DNA of 64,000 nucleotides from a virus: positions 1 to 64,000 of IMG/VR virus record IMGVR_UViG_3300047445_000406; one strand, written 5' to 3'. This document shows positions 24,113 to 32,709 of the stretch, in pieces. Each line of letters opens with the position of its first letter. Within the stretch, counting starts at the first letter, position 1. The notes under the pieces are model-generated. The model was not told the DNA's origin and ran no database searches. It saw nothing but the letters and a program-made list of their open reading frames with translations. Made by a program: the position numbers and the translations under genes.

Positions 24113-24128
24113 CATTTCAGGAGAAACA

Positions 24129-24371
24129 ATGTTTGCATTTATTCGCAAGATGGAGAGCTGGATGGAGCCTCCTAAAACCACCGCATTGGAAGATGCCATT
24201 GCTGGCTTGGCTGATGCCGAGAAGCAAGCACTAACCGAACAAACCATGGCAGAATACGCCGCTGCTGAGGTCATCTGCCACAGGGCAATGGCCGAGTTCC
24301 AGCAGAAACGTGCTGCCCGCCTGCAAGCTTACGTCCACGACAAGACTAATGGCAAGCCGGCACCCGATTAA
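24129..24371 (+). CDS. small helical protein, unknown
   Basis: 80 residues after CAGGAGA. Nearly all helix (LEDAIAGLADAEKQALTEQ, YAAAEVICHRAMAEFQQKR). Might be a coiled-coil partner protein. Not recognised. Confidence 0.65.
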   Translation: MFAFIRKMESWMEPPKTTALEDAIAGLADAEKQALTEQTMAEYAAAEVICHRAMAEFQQKRAARLQAYVHDKTNGKPAPD

Positions 24372-24380
24372 GGAATCGCC

Positions 24381-24860
24381 ATGTCGAACGAACGCACCAT
24401 CACCCTGACCATCCTGGCTTCCCAGAAAGAGCTGGCCCAGAAAATTCTGGAACCTAATCTGGGAAAGCCGGACGATGAAAATGACTTCATCGTCAATGCT
24501 GATCCGGCGCTGCACTATATGCAGTACTACGAAGCCAAGGATGCCCATTTCACCAAACCCCTGGTGGAACTGAAGAATGCCGGCATTGCCTGGGACTATG
24601 AATACAGTCGTGGTGAAGACATGGACAGTCAGCCGGGTGAAGACCATCTGCGCTTTACCGACACCGGTGAAGCCATCATCACCGGCTGGCTGGAAGAGGA
24701 CCAGTACATCTCAGTGCGTGATCTGATGGAAGCCCTGGACCATCCGAGATTGCTGCGTGCACGCATCCTGGAAGCAGACGCCAAGCTGCAGGTGATGTCC
24801 TGGACAGACCAGGAAGAATATGGCAAACGCCACAAGGCAGCGATGTACCTGTCATCGTAG
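24381..24860 (+). CDS. middle-region protein, unknown
   Basis: 159 residues. Starts TITLTILASQKELAQKIL and continues with an acidic middle (DYEYSRGEDMDSQPGEDHL) and helices (VRDLMEALDHPRLLRARIL). Lies between the AAA ATPase and its vWA partner. Not recognised. Confidence 0.65.
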   Translation: MSNERTITLTILASQKELAQKILEPNLGKPDDENDFIVNADPALHYMQYYEAKDAHFTKPLVELKNAGIAWDYEYSRGEDMDSQPGEDHLRFTDTGEAIITGWLEEDQYISVRDLMEALDHPRLLRARILEADAKLQVMSWTDQEEYGKRHKAAMYLSS

Positions 24861-24935
24861 CCAGTACCACCCGTAACATCTCCTTGAGAGGCGTGCCTCC
24901 GGCCGCCCTGATGACTTTCCCCTACCGAGGACACC

Positions 24936-26123
24936 ATGCAAATGAACGATCTCCAGACTGCCCTGGACCGCGCCAAGATTGGCCTGATGCAGACCCGTGA
25001 CAGCGCCTTCTTTACCACCATCGCCTTCAGCCTGAAGCATATCTGGGACGACACCCAGCGCACTGCCTATGTTGATGGCGTACACATGGGCTGGAATCCG
25101 GAGTTCTTCATGAAGATGACCCCGGATGAACGCATCGGTGTGATGGTGCATGAGGCCTGCCACATGGCCTTCGACCACATCGGCCTGCAGCTACTGCACC
25201 CGGACTGGTGCCCGGACCTGTTGAACCAGGCGGCCGACCACGTTATCAACCTGATGCTGAAGGAACGTGGTTTCCAGCTGCCGCATCCGCACCTGGCTGA
25301 GGACCGTTTCAAGGGCATGCACACCGAACAGATCTACAAGATCCTGGCCGATGAAGCGGCCCAGGGCAAGCCCATGCCACAACTGCCGATGGCCGACCTG
25401 CGGCCACCAAAGCCAGGCGATGAACCGGGCGCCGGCAGCGGTCCCAATCCGGGTACCGGCATGACGCCGGAACAGCTGACCAAGCACATCCAGGGCATCA
25501 TCGTGCGTGCCTCGCTCCAGTCGAAAATGGCCGGTGACAAGCCGGGCACCATTCCTGGCGAGATTGAGCTGTACCTGGACAACCTGTTCAATCCCAAGCT
25601 GCCGTGGACCACGCTGCTGCGCCGCTTTCTGACCGAATTCAGCAAGAACGACTACAGCTGGAAGAAGCCGAATCGCCGTTTCTTCCCGGATCATTATCTG
25701 CCATCGCTGTACAGCATGAACCTGACCGAGCTGGACTTCTACGTCGACATCTCCGGATCGGTGGAAGACTACCAGTTCCAAATCTTCGTCTCTGAGATTG
25801 CCGGCGTGATGAAGTTCATGAAGCCAAAGAAGCTGACCATCATCCAGTTCGATACCCGTATCCAGCACGTCAACGAGGTGCGTTCGATCCAGGAACTGAT
25901 GCAGGTCAAATTCCATGGCCGTGGTGGCACCAGTGTGCGCGAGGTCATGGAGCGCATCAGCAAGGAAAAGAAGGCCTTGTCGCTGATCTTCACCGATGGC
26001 GAATTCCACTGGCCCAAGAACCCACCCAAACAACGCATTCTGTGGCTGATCAACGATAACCCCAGACTGCAACCCACCTTCGGCCATACGGTGCACTTCA
26101 GCACCAAGGACTACACCAAATGA
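24936..26123 (+). CDS. metallopeptidase-like/vWA protein, N4 gp25-like
   Basis: 395 residues. The N-terminal domain has a zinc-peptidase helix VHEACHMAFDH (HExxH at 72-76). A Pro/Gly linker (about 150-175) leads to a vWA-like domain with MIDAS DISGS (271-275) and FTDGE (about 353). This domain pair (DUF2201-type) accompanies MoxR ATPases; the gp24-like ATPase at 21701 should act on it. In N4-like phages the pair is conserved; its task in infection is unknown. Its stop overlaps the helicase start. Confidence 0.85.
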   Translation: MQMNDLQTALDRAKIGLMQTRDSAFFTTIAFSLKHIWDDTQRTAYVDGVHMGWNPEFFMKMTPDERIGVMVHEACHMAFDHIGLQLLHPDWCPDLLNQAADHVINLMLKERGFQLPHPHLAEDRFKGMHTEQIYKILADEAAQGKPMPQLPMADLRPPKPGDEPGAGSGPNPGTGMTPEQLTKHIQGIIVRASLQSKMAGDKPGTIPGEIELYLDNLFNPKLPWTTLLRRFLTEFSKNDYSWKKPNRRFFPDHYLPSLYSMNLTELDFYVDISGSVEDYQFQIFVSEIAGVMKFMKPKKLTIIQFDTRIQHVNEVRSIQELMQVKFHGRGGTSVREVMERISKEKKALSLIFTDGEFHWPKNPPKQRILWLINDNPRLQPTFGHTVHFSTKDYTK

Positions 26124-27409
26124 CTTCTACCCTCAACCTAGATACCCTGGTCCTGAATGAGGACCAGGACAGCGCCCTGAACAAGTTCGTGGGTTTCCTG
26201 TGCGACCCGGCCAAGCAGGTATTCCTGTTGGAAGGTTATTCCGGCACCGGCAAGACCACACTGATCCGCAAGCTGATGGACAACCTGCCGCGCTACATCC
26301 GCTCGGTCAAGGCCATCTGGCCGGATTACCCGGAGTATGAAGTGCAGCTGACCGCCACCACCAACAAGGCGGCCGATACCTTCAGCCGTGTTACCGGTAT
26401 GGATGTGCGGACCATCCACAGCTTTCTGGAGCTGCGCATCCATAACGACTTCAAGACAGGCCAGAAGGTACTGGTACCGAAGCGCGAGAACGACTTCAAG
26501 TACAACTACCTGTTGTTCATCGATGAAGCCAGTTACATCAACAGTGAGCTGCTGGGCCTGATCTTCAGCCAGACCAAGGGCTGCAAGATCGTGCTGATGG
26601 GCGATCGCGCCCAGCTGCTGGCACCGAAGTCGCTGGCAGCCCCGGTCTTCCTGGCGGGCTTTGAAGGCGCCATGCTGGAGAAGCCCATGCGCCAGATGGT
26701 GAACGGCGTGCCACAAGCCAACCCGATCACCGACATCGCCACCCTGTTCCGCCACACGGTCAATGGCAGTGACTGGCCCAAGTTCAAGCCCGATGGCCAG
26801 TACGTGCAATATCTGGACCGGGCCGATTTCGAGAGCGAGATCATTGCCGAATTCACCCGGCCTGACTGGCAGTACCACGATTCCAAGGTGCTGGCTTACA
26901 CCAACAACTGCGTGATCGCCTACAACAACGCCATCCGTAACCAAGTGGCCGGCGACCCGCAACTGCAGCCCGGTGACTATGCCGAGAACAACAGCTTCAT
27001 CTCGGTGGGTCACAAGGGCAATATGGCGTCGATCAAGACTGACCAGCTGGTGTACATCAGCGAAATCGAATCCGACTCGCATCACCATGACGTGCTGGGC
27101 AACTGGGTGACCGTGGACGGGCAGATCCGCGTGTTCCACCCGAAGTCGCGCAAGGACAAACAGAAGTACATCAATGAGCAGCGTGCACTGGGCCACTACA
27201 GCCATGTGCGGGAAGCCGAGAACTGGATCGACCTGCGGGCAGTCTTTGCCCAGACGGTCAACAAGGCCCAGGGATCGACTTACGGCACGGTGTTCATCGA
27301 CCTCGACAACATCAAGACCTGCACCAGTGGCAACCAGATAGCCCGCATGATGTATGTGGGCATCTCGCGTGCCACCACCCGCGTGGTCCTTACCGGAGAT
27401 CTGGTATGA
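26120..27409 (+). CDS. Dda/RecD-like SF1 helicase, N4 gp37-like
   Basis: 429 residues. Walker A GYSGTGKTT (about 39-47), Walker B LFIDEAS (about 132-138), GDRAQLLAP (motif III), then the UvrD-C-type end: VNKAQGSTYGTVFID (motif V, about 381) and YVGISRATTR (motif VI, about 413). Length and motif order match phage Dda-type 5'-3' helicases used in replication. It overlaps gp25-like upstream and the next small gene downstream by 4 nt each. Confidence 0.9.
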   Translation: MTSTLNLDTLVLNEDQDSALNKFVGFLCDPAKQVFLLEGYSGTGKTTLIRKLMDNLPRYIRSVKAIWPDYPEYEVQLTATTNKAADTFSRVTGMDVRTIHSFLELRIHNDFKTGQKVLVPKRENDFKYNYLLFIDEASYINSELLGLIFSQTKGCKIVLMGDRAQLLAPKSLAAPVFLAGFEGAMLEKPMRQMVNGVPQANPITDIATLFRHTVNGSDWPKFKPDGQYVQYLDRADFESEIIAEFTRPDWQYHDSKVLAYTNNCVIAYNNAIRNQVAGDPQLQPGDYAENNSFISVGHKGNMASIKTDQLVYISEIESDSHHHDVLGNWVTVDGQIRVFHPKSRKDKQKYINEQRALGHYSHVREAENWIDLRAVFAQTVNKAQGSTYGTVFIDLDNIKTCTSGNQIARMMYVGISRATTRVVLTGDLV

Positions 27410-27777
27410 AAAAGAGCGAAATCCTGCAGCAAGCCAGGAACATGCTGGCACGGGGGACACGGCAAAACATCTGCCATGCCATCAGTGGCGTGGCCTTGTT
27501 GACGCCGGGCGCCCTGAGTCAATGCCTGGAACTGCGTAGCTGGATCAAGGACATGCTGGAAGGCCATGATTACTACCCGATCTGGCTGCGTGTTAAACAT
27601 CCGGATTTCCTGGGTGCCCAGTTCATCAAAGACAACGATGCCGAGCAGATTTTCCTGACCGGCCGTCTGGCTTGGATGGACTGGATGATCCAGTCCTGGA
27701 AGCAGTGGGAGGCAGAGGACGAGCAGCATGCTCCCCGTGGCTGGCCCGAACCCATCAAGAAATTAATTCCTTTTTAG
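27406..27777 (+). CDS. small replication-region protein, unknown
   Basis: 123 residues in an ATGA overlap with the helicase gene. Helical (SEILQQARNMLARGTRQ, ALSQCLELRSWIKDML) with a Trp-rich end (LAWMDWMIQSWKQWEAEDE). Coupling suggests a helicase partner, but there is no recognisable motif. Confidence 0.65.
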   Translation: MKKSEILQQARNMLARGTRQNICHAISGVALLTPGALSQCLELRSWIKDMLEGHDYYPIWLRVKHPDFLGAQFIKDNDAEQIFLTGRLAWMDWMIQSWKQWEAEDEQHAPRGWPEPIKKLIPF

Positions 27778-27786
27778 GAGCACCCC

Positions 27787-28107
27787 ATGAAAAAGATGAT
27801 CCTGGTGTCGTTGACCGACGCCGACGGCGATGCCCATGTCAAGCTGTGCAATGCCTGCGCACTGGAATGGTTCAACTCGCCTTACCCGAGAACAGGTGAG
27901 GAAGTAATACCGGCCGATGTGCTGTTTGGCTTTGAAGAAGCCGTTGATGACGACAGCTTGATGGTGCGTGTTACCTCTGGTTCCGGCGATAACGACCGTG
28001 CCCTGGCTTGCCCAGGCGATGCCATGTCCAGCGTCACCGCAGCTTTCAAATACGCCAAGGCCAACCACATCGACATCGTGGACGAATACCATGGCATGGT
28101 GTACTGA
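27787..28107 (+). CDS. small protein, unknown
   Basis: 106 residues. LVSLTDADGDAHVKLCNACALEWF contains a CxxC, then acidic stretches (FGFEEAVDDDSLMVRV, DIVDEYHG). Good site TAGGAG. Not recognised. Confidence 0.65.
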   Translation: MKKMILVSLTDADGDAHVKLCNACALEWFNSPYPRTGEEVIPADVLFGFEEAVDDDSLMVRVTSGSGDNDRALACPGDAMSSVTAAFKYAKANHIDIVDEYHGMVY

Positions 28108-28122
28108 GGATCGGGTGCTGTC

Positions 28123-28632
28123 ATGGCCATACAAGATCCCCGGCTGAAAGCCAACATGAAGGGGTGGATGTCGCACATCCTGTACGGCCCCTACCACACC
28201 CGCAGAGGAAACCAGTTGGATAACCTGATTGCCCGCAACATGCGGCTGCAAGGCGTCCAATACCAGTGCTTTACCTACCGCGGGGATTACTTCGGCGTGA
28301 TGTATACAGGAGCATTTCTCCGGCCGAAGCTGCATGCAGAGCTGCACCACGAGATGGACGTGTACCTGGCCGAGGAGAATGAGCGCCTGGCCAACGAAAC
28401 ACCCTATGTCGACAACTACATCGTGCGCGTGCTTAACGCCAGCGAGTCCTTTAAAGACTGGCTGAAGTTGCTGCCCGATTCGATGAAGGGGCCGGTGTAC
28501 CAGCTGCTGCAAAGCTTCCAGAGCGACCCGGAAACGCTAACACCTGACCAGGTGGATGCGTTACTGGCGGAAGGTGCCGCCTCGATCCAGAAGATGAAGG
28601 AACGTATGGCGCGCAACCTGCTGCAGTCGTAA
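28123..28632 (+). CDS. replication-region protein, unknown
   Basis: 169 residues between helicase and DNA polymerase. Basic N-terminal half (PRLKANMKGWMSHILYG, NQLDNLIARNMRLQGVQY), helical C-terminal half (KGPVYQLLQSFQSDPE, AASIQKMKERMARNLLQ). Not recognised; position fits N4 gp38-type genes. Confidence 0.65.
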   Translation: MAIQDPRLKANMKGWMSHILYGPYHTRRGNQLDNLIARNMRLQGVQYQCFTYRGDYFGVMYTGAFLRPKLHAELHHEMDVYLAEENERLANETPYVDNYIVRVLNASESFKDWLKLLPDSMKGPVYQLLQSFQSDPETLTPDQVDALLAEGAASIQKMKERMARNLLQS

Positions 28633-28675
28633 CAAAGCAAATTACCAAATCAAGAAACCAAGAAAGGAAACGCCC

Positions 28676-31390
28676 ATGCGGCATCTCATCTTCGAGGAAT
28701 CCCCAACCCACACCTACCCGGTGGCGTTGCTGACCAAGCCCAGTGCCTTCGTCAAAAAGGATCTGGGCTTGCATTATCTGGATCCCTGGAAAACCATGGG
28801 CATCTCCCGCAAGGAGGTGATTGGCTTCACGTTGGAAGTCGATAGCAAGAAGGTGTCCACCACCTTCGCCAAGACTTACCTGAACGACCTGATGCCGGTG
28901 CTAAAGGAGCAGGGCGTGCAGTATCTGTACTGCACCGACTCGACCTACTTCAAGCTGCTGACCAAGCAGGGCAAGGCTGATGTGCACCAGGGCTACGTCC
29001 TACCCTGCAAGCTGGCCGGCTATGAACACATGCACGTGGTGCTGGGCCTGAATCACCAGCAGCTGATCTACAACCCGGACCTGGTGCAGAAGCTGGACCA
29101 GTCCCTGTATGCCCTGGCTTCGCACCTGCAGGGTACCTACGTGGCACCGGGCTCCGGCATCATCCACAAGGGACTGTATCCGAAGACGCTGCAGGAGATC
29201 CGTGACACGCTGGAAGCCCTGAAGAGCTATCCCGAAGTCACCATGGACATCGAGGCGTTCTCCCTGCGCCACTGGAAGGCCGGCATCGGCACCGTGGCCA
29301 TCGCCATCGATGAACACCATGGCGTGACCTTCCCCTGTGATTACGCACCGTATGACGCACCAGTCGAGGTGACGGAAGACGATGAGAAAGGCAAGCCAGT
29401 CAAGAAACTGCTGCACGGCCGCTACGTGAAAAACGATGCGGTGCGGGATCTGCTGCGTGACTTTATCCTGACCTATCCCGGCAAGATCACCTGGCACAAC
29501 GCCACCTATGACGTGAAGGTCTGCATCTTCACCCTGTTCATGGACAGCCTGATGGACACCAAGGGGCTGCTGGATGGTCTGGACGTGATGACGGCCCGCA
29601 TGGATGACACCAAGATCATCGCCTACCTGGCCACCAATTCCTGCGCCGGCAATGTGCTGGGCCTGAAGCCTCTGGCCCATGAGTTCGCCGGCAACTGGGC
29701 CAAGGATGACATCAAGGACATCCGCTTGATCCCGCTGCCGGACCTGCTGCAGTACAACCTGGTCGATGCCTTGTCCACCTGGTTTGTGAAGAAGAAGTAC
29801 ACCCCGATCATGGTGGCCGACCAGCAGGACGATCTGTACCGTTCCCTGTTCATGCCCAGCCTGAAGCTCATCATTCAGATGGAGCTGACCGGCATGCCCA
29901 TGTCGAAAAAGAAAATCGCCGAGGGCAAGGCACAGCTGGAAGCCATCCGCGACAAGCATCTGGCCACCATCGTCCACAACAAGACGATCCAGGCCATGAA
30001 TCTGCTGGTACAGGAGAAGGCCTGGAACCAGGATTACGAGACACGCCTGGCCAAGTCCAAGACCGGCAAGATCAAGGTCAAGTCGCAGGCGGACTTTGCC
30101 CACAAGCAGTTCAATCCGAATTCCGGACCACAGCTGCAGGTGCTGCTGTACGAGCTGATGGGGCTGCCGGTCATCGATCTGACGGACACCAAGCAGCCGG
30201 CCACCGGTGGGGAAACGATCGAGAAACTGATCAACCACACCAATGAGCCCGCCTACAAGGAAATCCTGCAGGCGCTGATCGAATACAGTGCCGTCGTCAA
30301 GATCCTCAACACCTTCATCCCGGCCTTTGAAGGCGCCATCAACCATGACCCGTCTAAACCAGATGAGGTATGGCTGCACGGCTCCTTCAACCTCGGGGGT
30401 GCGGTGTCCGGGCGCCTGTCGTCTTCCGACCCGAACCTGCAGAACATTCCGGCCGGTTCGACCTATGGCAAGCTGATCAAGACCTTCTTTGGCTGGCTGC
30501 AGGGCTGGATCTTTGCCGGGGCTGACTTCAATTCCTTGGAGGATTACATCTCGGCCCTGACCACCAAGGATCCCAATAAGCTGGACGTGTACATCAAGGG
30601 ATTCGATGGTCACAGCCTGCGCGCCGCCTACTACTTCCGTGACCAGCTGATCGCCGAAGGCCTCAACATCGACATCACCGATCCCAAGTCGGTGAACGTG
30701 CTGAAGAAGACCGATCACCCGCTGCGCCAGGAATCGAAGGCACCGACCTTTGCGTTGACCTACCAGGGTACCTACCGCACCCTGATGACCAACCTGGGCT
30801 GGAGTGAAGAGAAGGCCAAGATGATCGAAGCCAACTACCACGTGCTGTACCAGGTATCGGACGAGTACATCGACCGGCGCCTGGCCCAGGCCTGCAAGGA
30901 TGGCTATGTGGAAGTGGCTTTCGGTCTGCGGCTGCGCACACCGATGCTGGCTCAGGTCATCTGGGGATCGTCCCGCATGCCGTCGGAAGCTGCGGCAGAA
31001 GGCCGTACAGCCGGTAACGCCATGGGCCAGTCCTATGGCCAGTTGAATAACCGTGCCGCGGTGGAATTCTGGCAAAAGGTCTGGGCCTCGAAGTACAAGT
31101 ACGACATCCTGCCCTGTGCCCTGATCCATGACGCCATCTACAGCGTCATCAGGGAAGACCTGGAAATCGTCACCTGGGCCAACAAGGAGCTGATCGACTC
31201 CATGCGCTGGCAACAGCTGCCGGAGATCCAGCACCCGACCGTCAAGCTGGGTGCGGCACTCGACCTGTTCTGGCCTGCCTGGCACAACAAAATCACCCTG
31301 CCAAACGATGCCGACCAAGCCACCATTGGCCAGATGTGCAAAGAAGCGTGTGAAGAGTATCTCAATCCAAAAGAAAAGGGAGCAGTGTAA
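28676..31390 (+). CDS. family A DNA polymerase with 3'-5' exonuclease, N4 gp39-like
   Basis: 904 residues; replicates the genome. Exonuclease: Exo I MDIEAF (Asp191), Exo II WHNATYDVKV, Exo III region DTKIIAYLATNS. Polymerase: motif A GADFNSLEDY (Asp near 617), motif B RQESKAPTFALTYQG (about 684-700), motif C LIHDAIY (His818-Asp819). No 5'-3' exonuclease domain. The N-terminal about 180 residues are phage-specific. AAAGGAAA upstream; its last bases overlap the next gene. Confidence 0.95.
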   Translation: MRHLIFEESPTHTYPVALLTKPSAFVKKDLGLHYLDPWKTMGISRKEVIGFTLEVDSKKVSTTFAKTYLNDLMPVLKEQGVQYLYCTDSTYFKLLTKQGKADVHQGYVLPCKLAGYEHMHVVLGLNHQQLIYNPDLVQKLDQSLYALASHLQGTYVAPGSGIIHKGLYPKTLQEIRDTLEALKSYPEVTMDIEAFSLRHWKAGIGTVAIAIDEHHGVTFPCDYAPYDAPVEVTEDDEKGKPVKKLLHGRYVKNDAVRDLLRDFILTYPGKITWHNATYDVKVCIFTLFMDSLMDTKGLLDGLDVMTARMDDTKIIAYLATNSCAGNVLGLKPLAHEFAGNWAKDDIKDIRLIPLPDLLQYNLVDALSTWFVKKKYTPIMVADQQDDLYRSLFMPSLKLIIQMELTGMPMSKKKIAEGKAQLEAIRDKHLATIVHNKTIQAMNLLVQEKAWNQDYETRLAKSKTGKIKVKSQADFAHKQFNPNSGPQLQVLLYELMGLPVIDLTDTKQPATGGETIEKLINHTNEPAYKEILQALIEYSAVVKILNTFIPAFEGAINHDPSKPDEVWLHGSFNLGGAVSGRLSSSDPNLQNIPAGSTYGKLIKTFFGWLQGWIFAGADFNSLEDYISALTTKDPNKLDVYIKGFDGHSLRAAYYFRDQLIAEGLNIDITDPKSVNVLKKTDHPLRQESKAPTFALTYQGTYRTLMTNLGWSEEKAKMIEANYHVLYQVSDEYIDRRLAQACKDGYVEVAFGLRLRTPMLAQVIWGSSRMPSEAAAEGRTAGNAMGQSYGQLNNRAAVEFWQKVWASKYKYDILPCALIHDAIYSVIREDLEIVTWANKELIDSMRWQQLPEIQHPTVKLGAALDLFWPAWHNKITLPNDADQATIGQMCKEACEEYLNPKEKGAV

Positions 31391-31629
31391 TGGGCGAATT
31401 ACTTTTATGTCTGGTCTTCTTTGTGGGCGGCCTTGGTATTGGCATCGGCTGCACCTCACGGGACATCACCAAACCAGCTATCACTTCTGCCATCACGCAG
31501 TGTGCACCCAATGCAAGCCTGGTTGGACTCACCACCAGCGGGACAGGTACCACTGTTACTGCAAAGTGTGGTAACGGGGCAAGCTTTGAAATCGACAATC
31601 GTTATGTACAACAAAAGGAAAAATCGTGA
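31390..31629 (+). CDS. small exported/lipoprotein-like protein
   Basis: 79 residues, one-base overlap with the polymerase gene (TAATG). Hydrophobic start (ELLLCLVFFVGGLGIGIGC) with a Cys at position 21 that could be a lipobox or simply end a membrane anchor. The rest is Thr/Ser-rich with two more Cys (TQCAPNAS, AKCGNGAS). Probably envelope-located. Not recognised. Confidence 0.6.
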   Translation: MGELLLCLVFFVGGLGIGIGCTSRDITKPAITSAITQCAPNASLVGLTTSGTGTTVTAKCGNGASFEIDNRYVQQKEKS

Positions 31630-31859
31630 CCGCTATTACCAACAAACCGCCGACCATGAACCTGTCCAATGTTCCTGAAAACTTCGTGCCATTGACCGAG
31701 CATGAATTCACCAAGGCCTACATCGCTGCCAGAACCGCCGCTGGCGACCACTGGAGCACGCTCGATGTGGTGCGCAGCTGGGCCGCCTACCAGCATGATC
31801 CTGCCGGCCACTTCCTGTCCAAGCCAGAGGTGACCACCACTGGTTTGATCCCGGTGTAG
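31626..31859 (+). CDS. small protein, GTG start, unknown
   Basis: 77 residues from a GTG in a GTGA overlap, AAGGAAA upstream. VPLTEHEFTKAYIAARTAAGDHWS, SWAAYQHDPAGHF. Not recognised. Confidence 0.55.
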   Translation: MTAITNKPPTMNLSNVPENFVPLTEHEFTKAYIAARTAAGDHWSTLDVVRSWAAYQHDPAGHFLSKPEVTTTGLIPV

Positions 31860-31861
31860 TC

Positions 31862-32050
31862 ATGGGCCACGGTCATAGCCCGGCTGCCAAGCGCATCGCA
31901 CAACGGCAGATGGTCCGCAGCGTACCCTGCCCCAAGTGCAGTGCCAAGGCAGGTCAGAAGTGTATTGGCGTGCGGGTGAAAGCCCGTGCTGCCAGCCATC
32001 AGGAACGGTGGGATGCCTACCGTGAGCAGCAAACGAATCAAACCAACTAA
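31862..32050 (+). CDS. small zinc-ribbon DNA-binding-like protein
   Basis: 62 residues. VPCPKCSAKAGQKCIG followed by HQERWDAY matches the compact phage zinc module (CPxCxAxxGxxC...HxxR) found in many phage genomes, sometimes fused to nucleases. Metal binding through three Cys and the His is likely; DNA binding inferred from the family and the basic composition. Confidence 0.7.
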   Translation: MGHGHSPAAKRIAQRQMVRSVPCPKCSAKAGQKCIGVRVKARAASHQERWDAYREQQTNQTN

Positions 32051-32077
32051 ACCAACAACAGAAACGAAGGAGTCATC

Positions 32078-32416
32078 ATGTCCGAAACGCTGCACAAAAA
32101 GGCCGTCGACAAGGCCATCAAATTCCTGCAGGCTGCAGGTGCCAATTACATGATCGAATTCGGCGGTGAGAAATTCACCAACCGCAAGAGCCGTCCCGAT
32201 TACAAGAGCGTCTACGGCCCGCTGCTGGACCAGGCCGAGAAAGATGGCCAGACCACGGTCACCATCCAGGTACCGGCTGAATTCGAGCTGGAAGCCTTCC
32301 GCTCCGCCGTGGCCGGCACGCTGTCGCAACGCTTTGGTCCGGACAGCTCGATGTCCGAAATCAACAAGGAAGCCCACACCGTCACGGTGCTGTGGATTCA
32401 GGATAACCAAGGTTAA
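32078..32416 (+). CDS. conserved-looking protein, unknown
   Basis: 112 residues after GAAGGAG. KKAVDKAIKFLQAAGANYMI, GGEKFTNRKSRPDYKSVYG, VTIQVPAEFELEAFRSAV; compact alpha/beta appearance. Upstream of rIIA. Not recognised. Confidence 0.65.
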   Translation: MSETLHKKAVDKAIKFLQAAGANYMIEFGGEKFTNRKSRPDYKSVYGPLLDQAEKDGQTTVTIQVPAEFELEAFRSAVAGTLSQRFGPDSSMSEINKEAHTVTVLWIQDNQG

Positions 32417-32419
32417 ACC

Positions 32420-32707
32420 ATGAACATTACACCAGAGTCTCCGGTGATTTTCCACTCGGAAGTCGATGGCACCAAATGCCAGATCAAAGTGACCTGGTAC
32501 ATCCCCGCAGTACCGGCCACCGGATTGAGTGGACCCATGGAAGATGCCTGTCCGATGGAGACTTCGGAATTCGAGTTCGAGGTGATCGGGGAACACCGGT
32601 TGGAAACCGATCATTTGAACGGCGTCGTCACGCGTGCTGATGAAGACCGTATCTTCAATGAATTCGAGGCCTACCTCCTCGCCCTCAAACACGACAAGGA
32701 TTTCTGA
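32420..32707 (+). CDS. small protein before rIIA, unknown
   Basis: 95 residues, 3 nt after the previous stop and 2 nt before rIIA. Beta-rich (SEVDGTKCQIKVTWYIPAV, SEFEFEVIGEHRLET) with an acidic helical end (RADEDRIFNEFEAYLL). Tight spacing suggests co-expression with rIIA. Confidence 0.65.
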   Translation: MNITPESPVIFHSEVDGTKCQIKVTWYIPAVPATGLSGPMEDACPMETSEFEFEVIGEHRLETDHLNGVVTRADEDRIFNEFEAYLLALKHDKDF

Positions 32708-32709
32708 CC

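Noticed and set aside
29000-31459. 819-codon open frame antisense to the DNA polymerase gene (similarly 55201-57489 antisense to the primase, and 7736-8962 antisense to the terminase)
   Set aside because: High third-position GC removes stop codons on the opposite strand. The encoded sequences are His/Gln/Val-rich with no domain, while the sense frames carry full motif sets.
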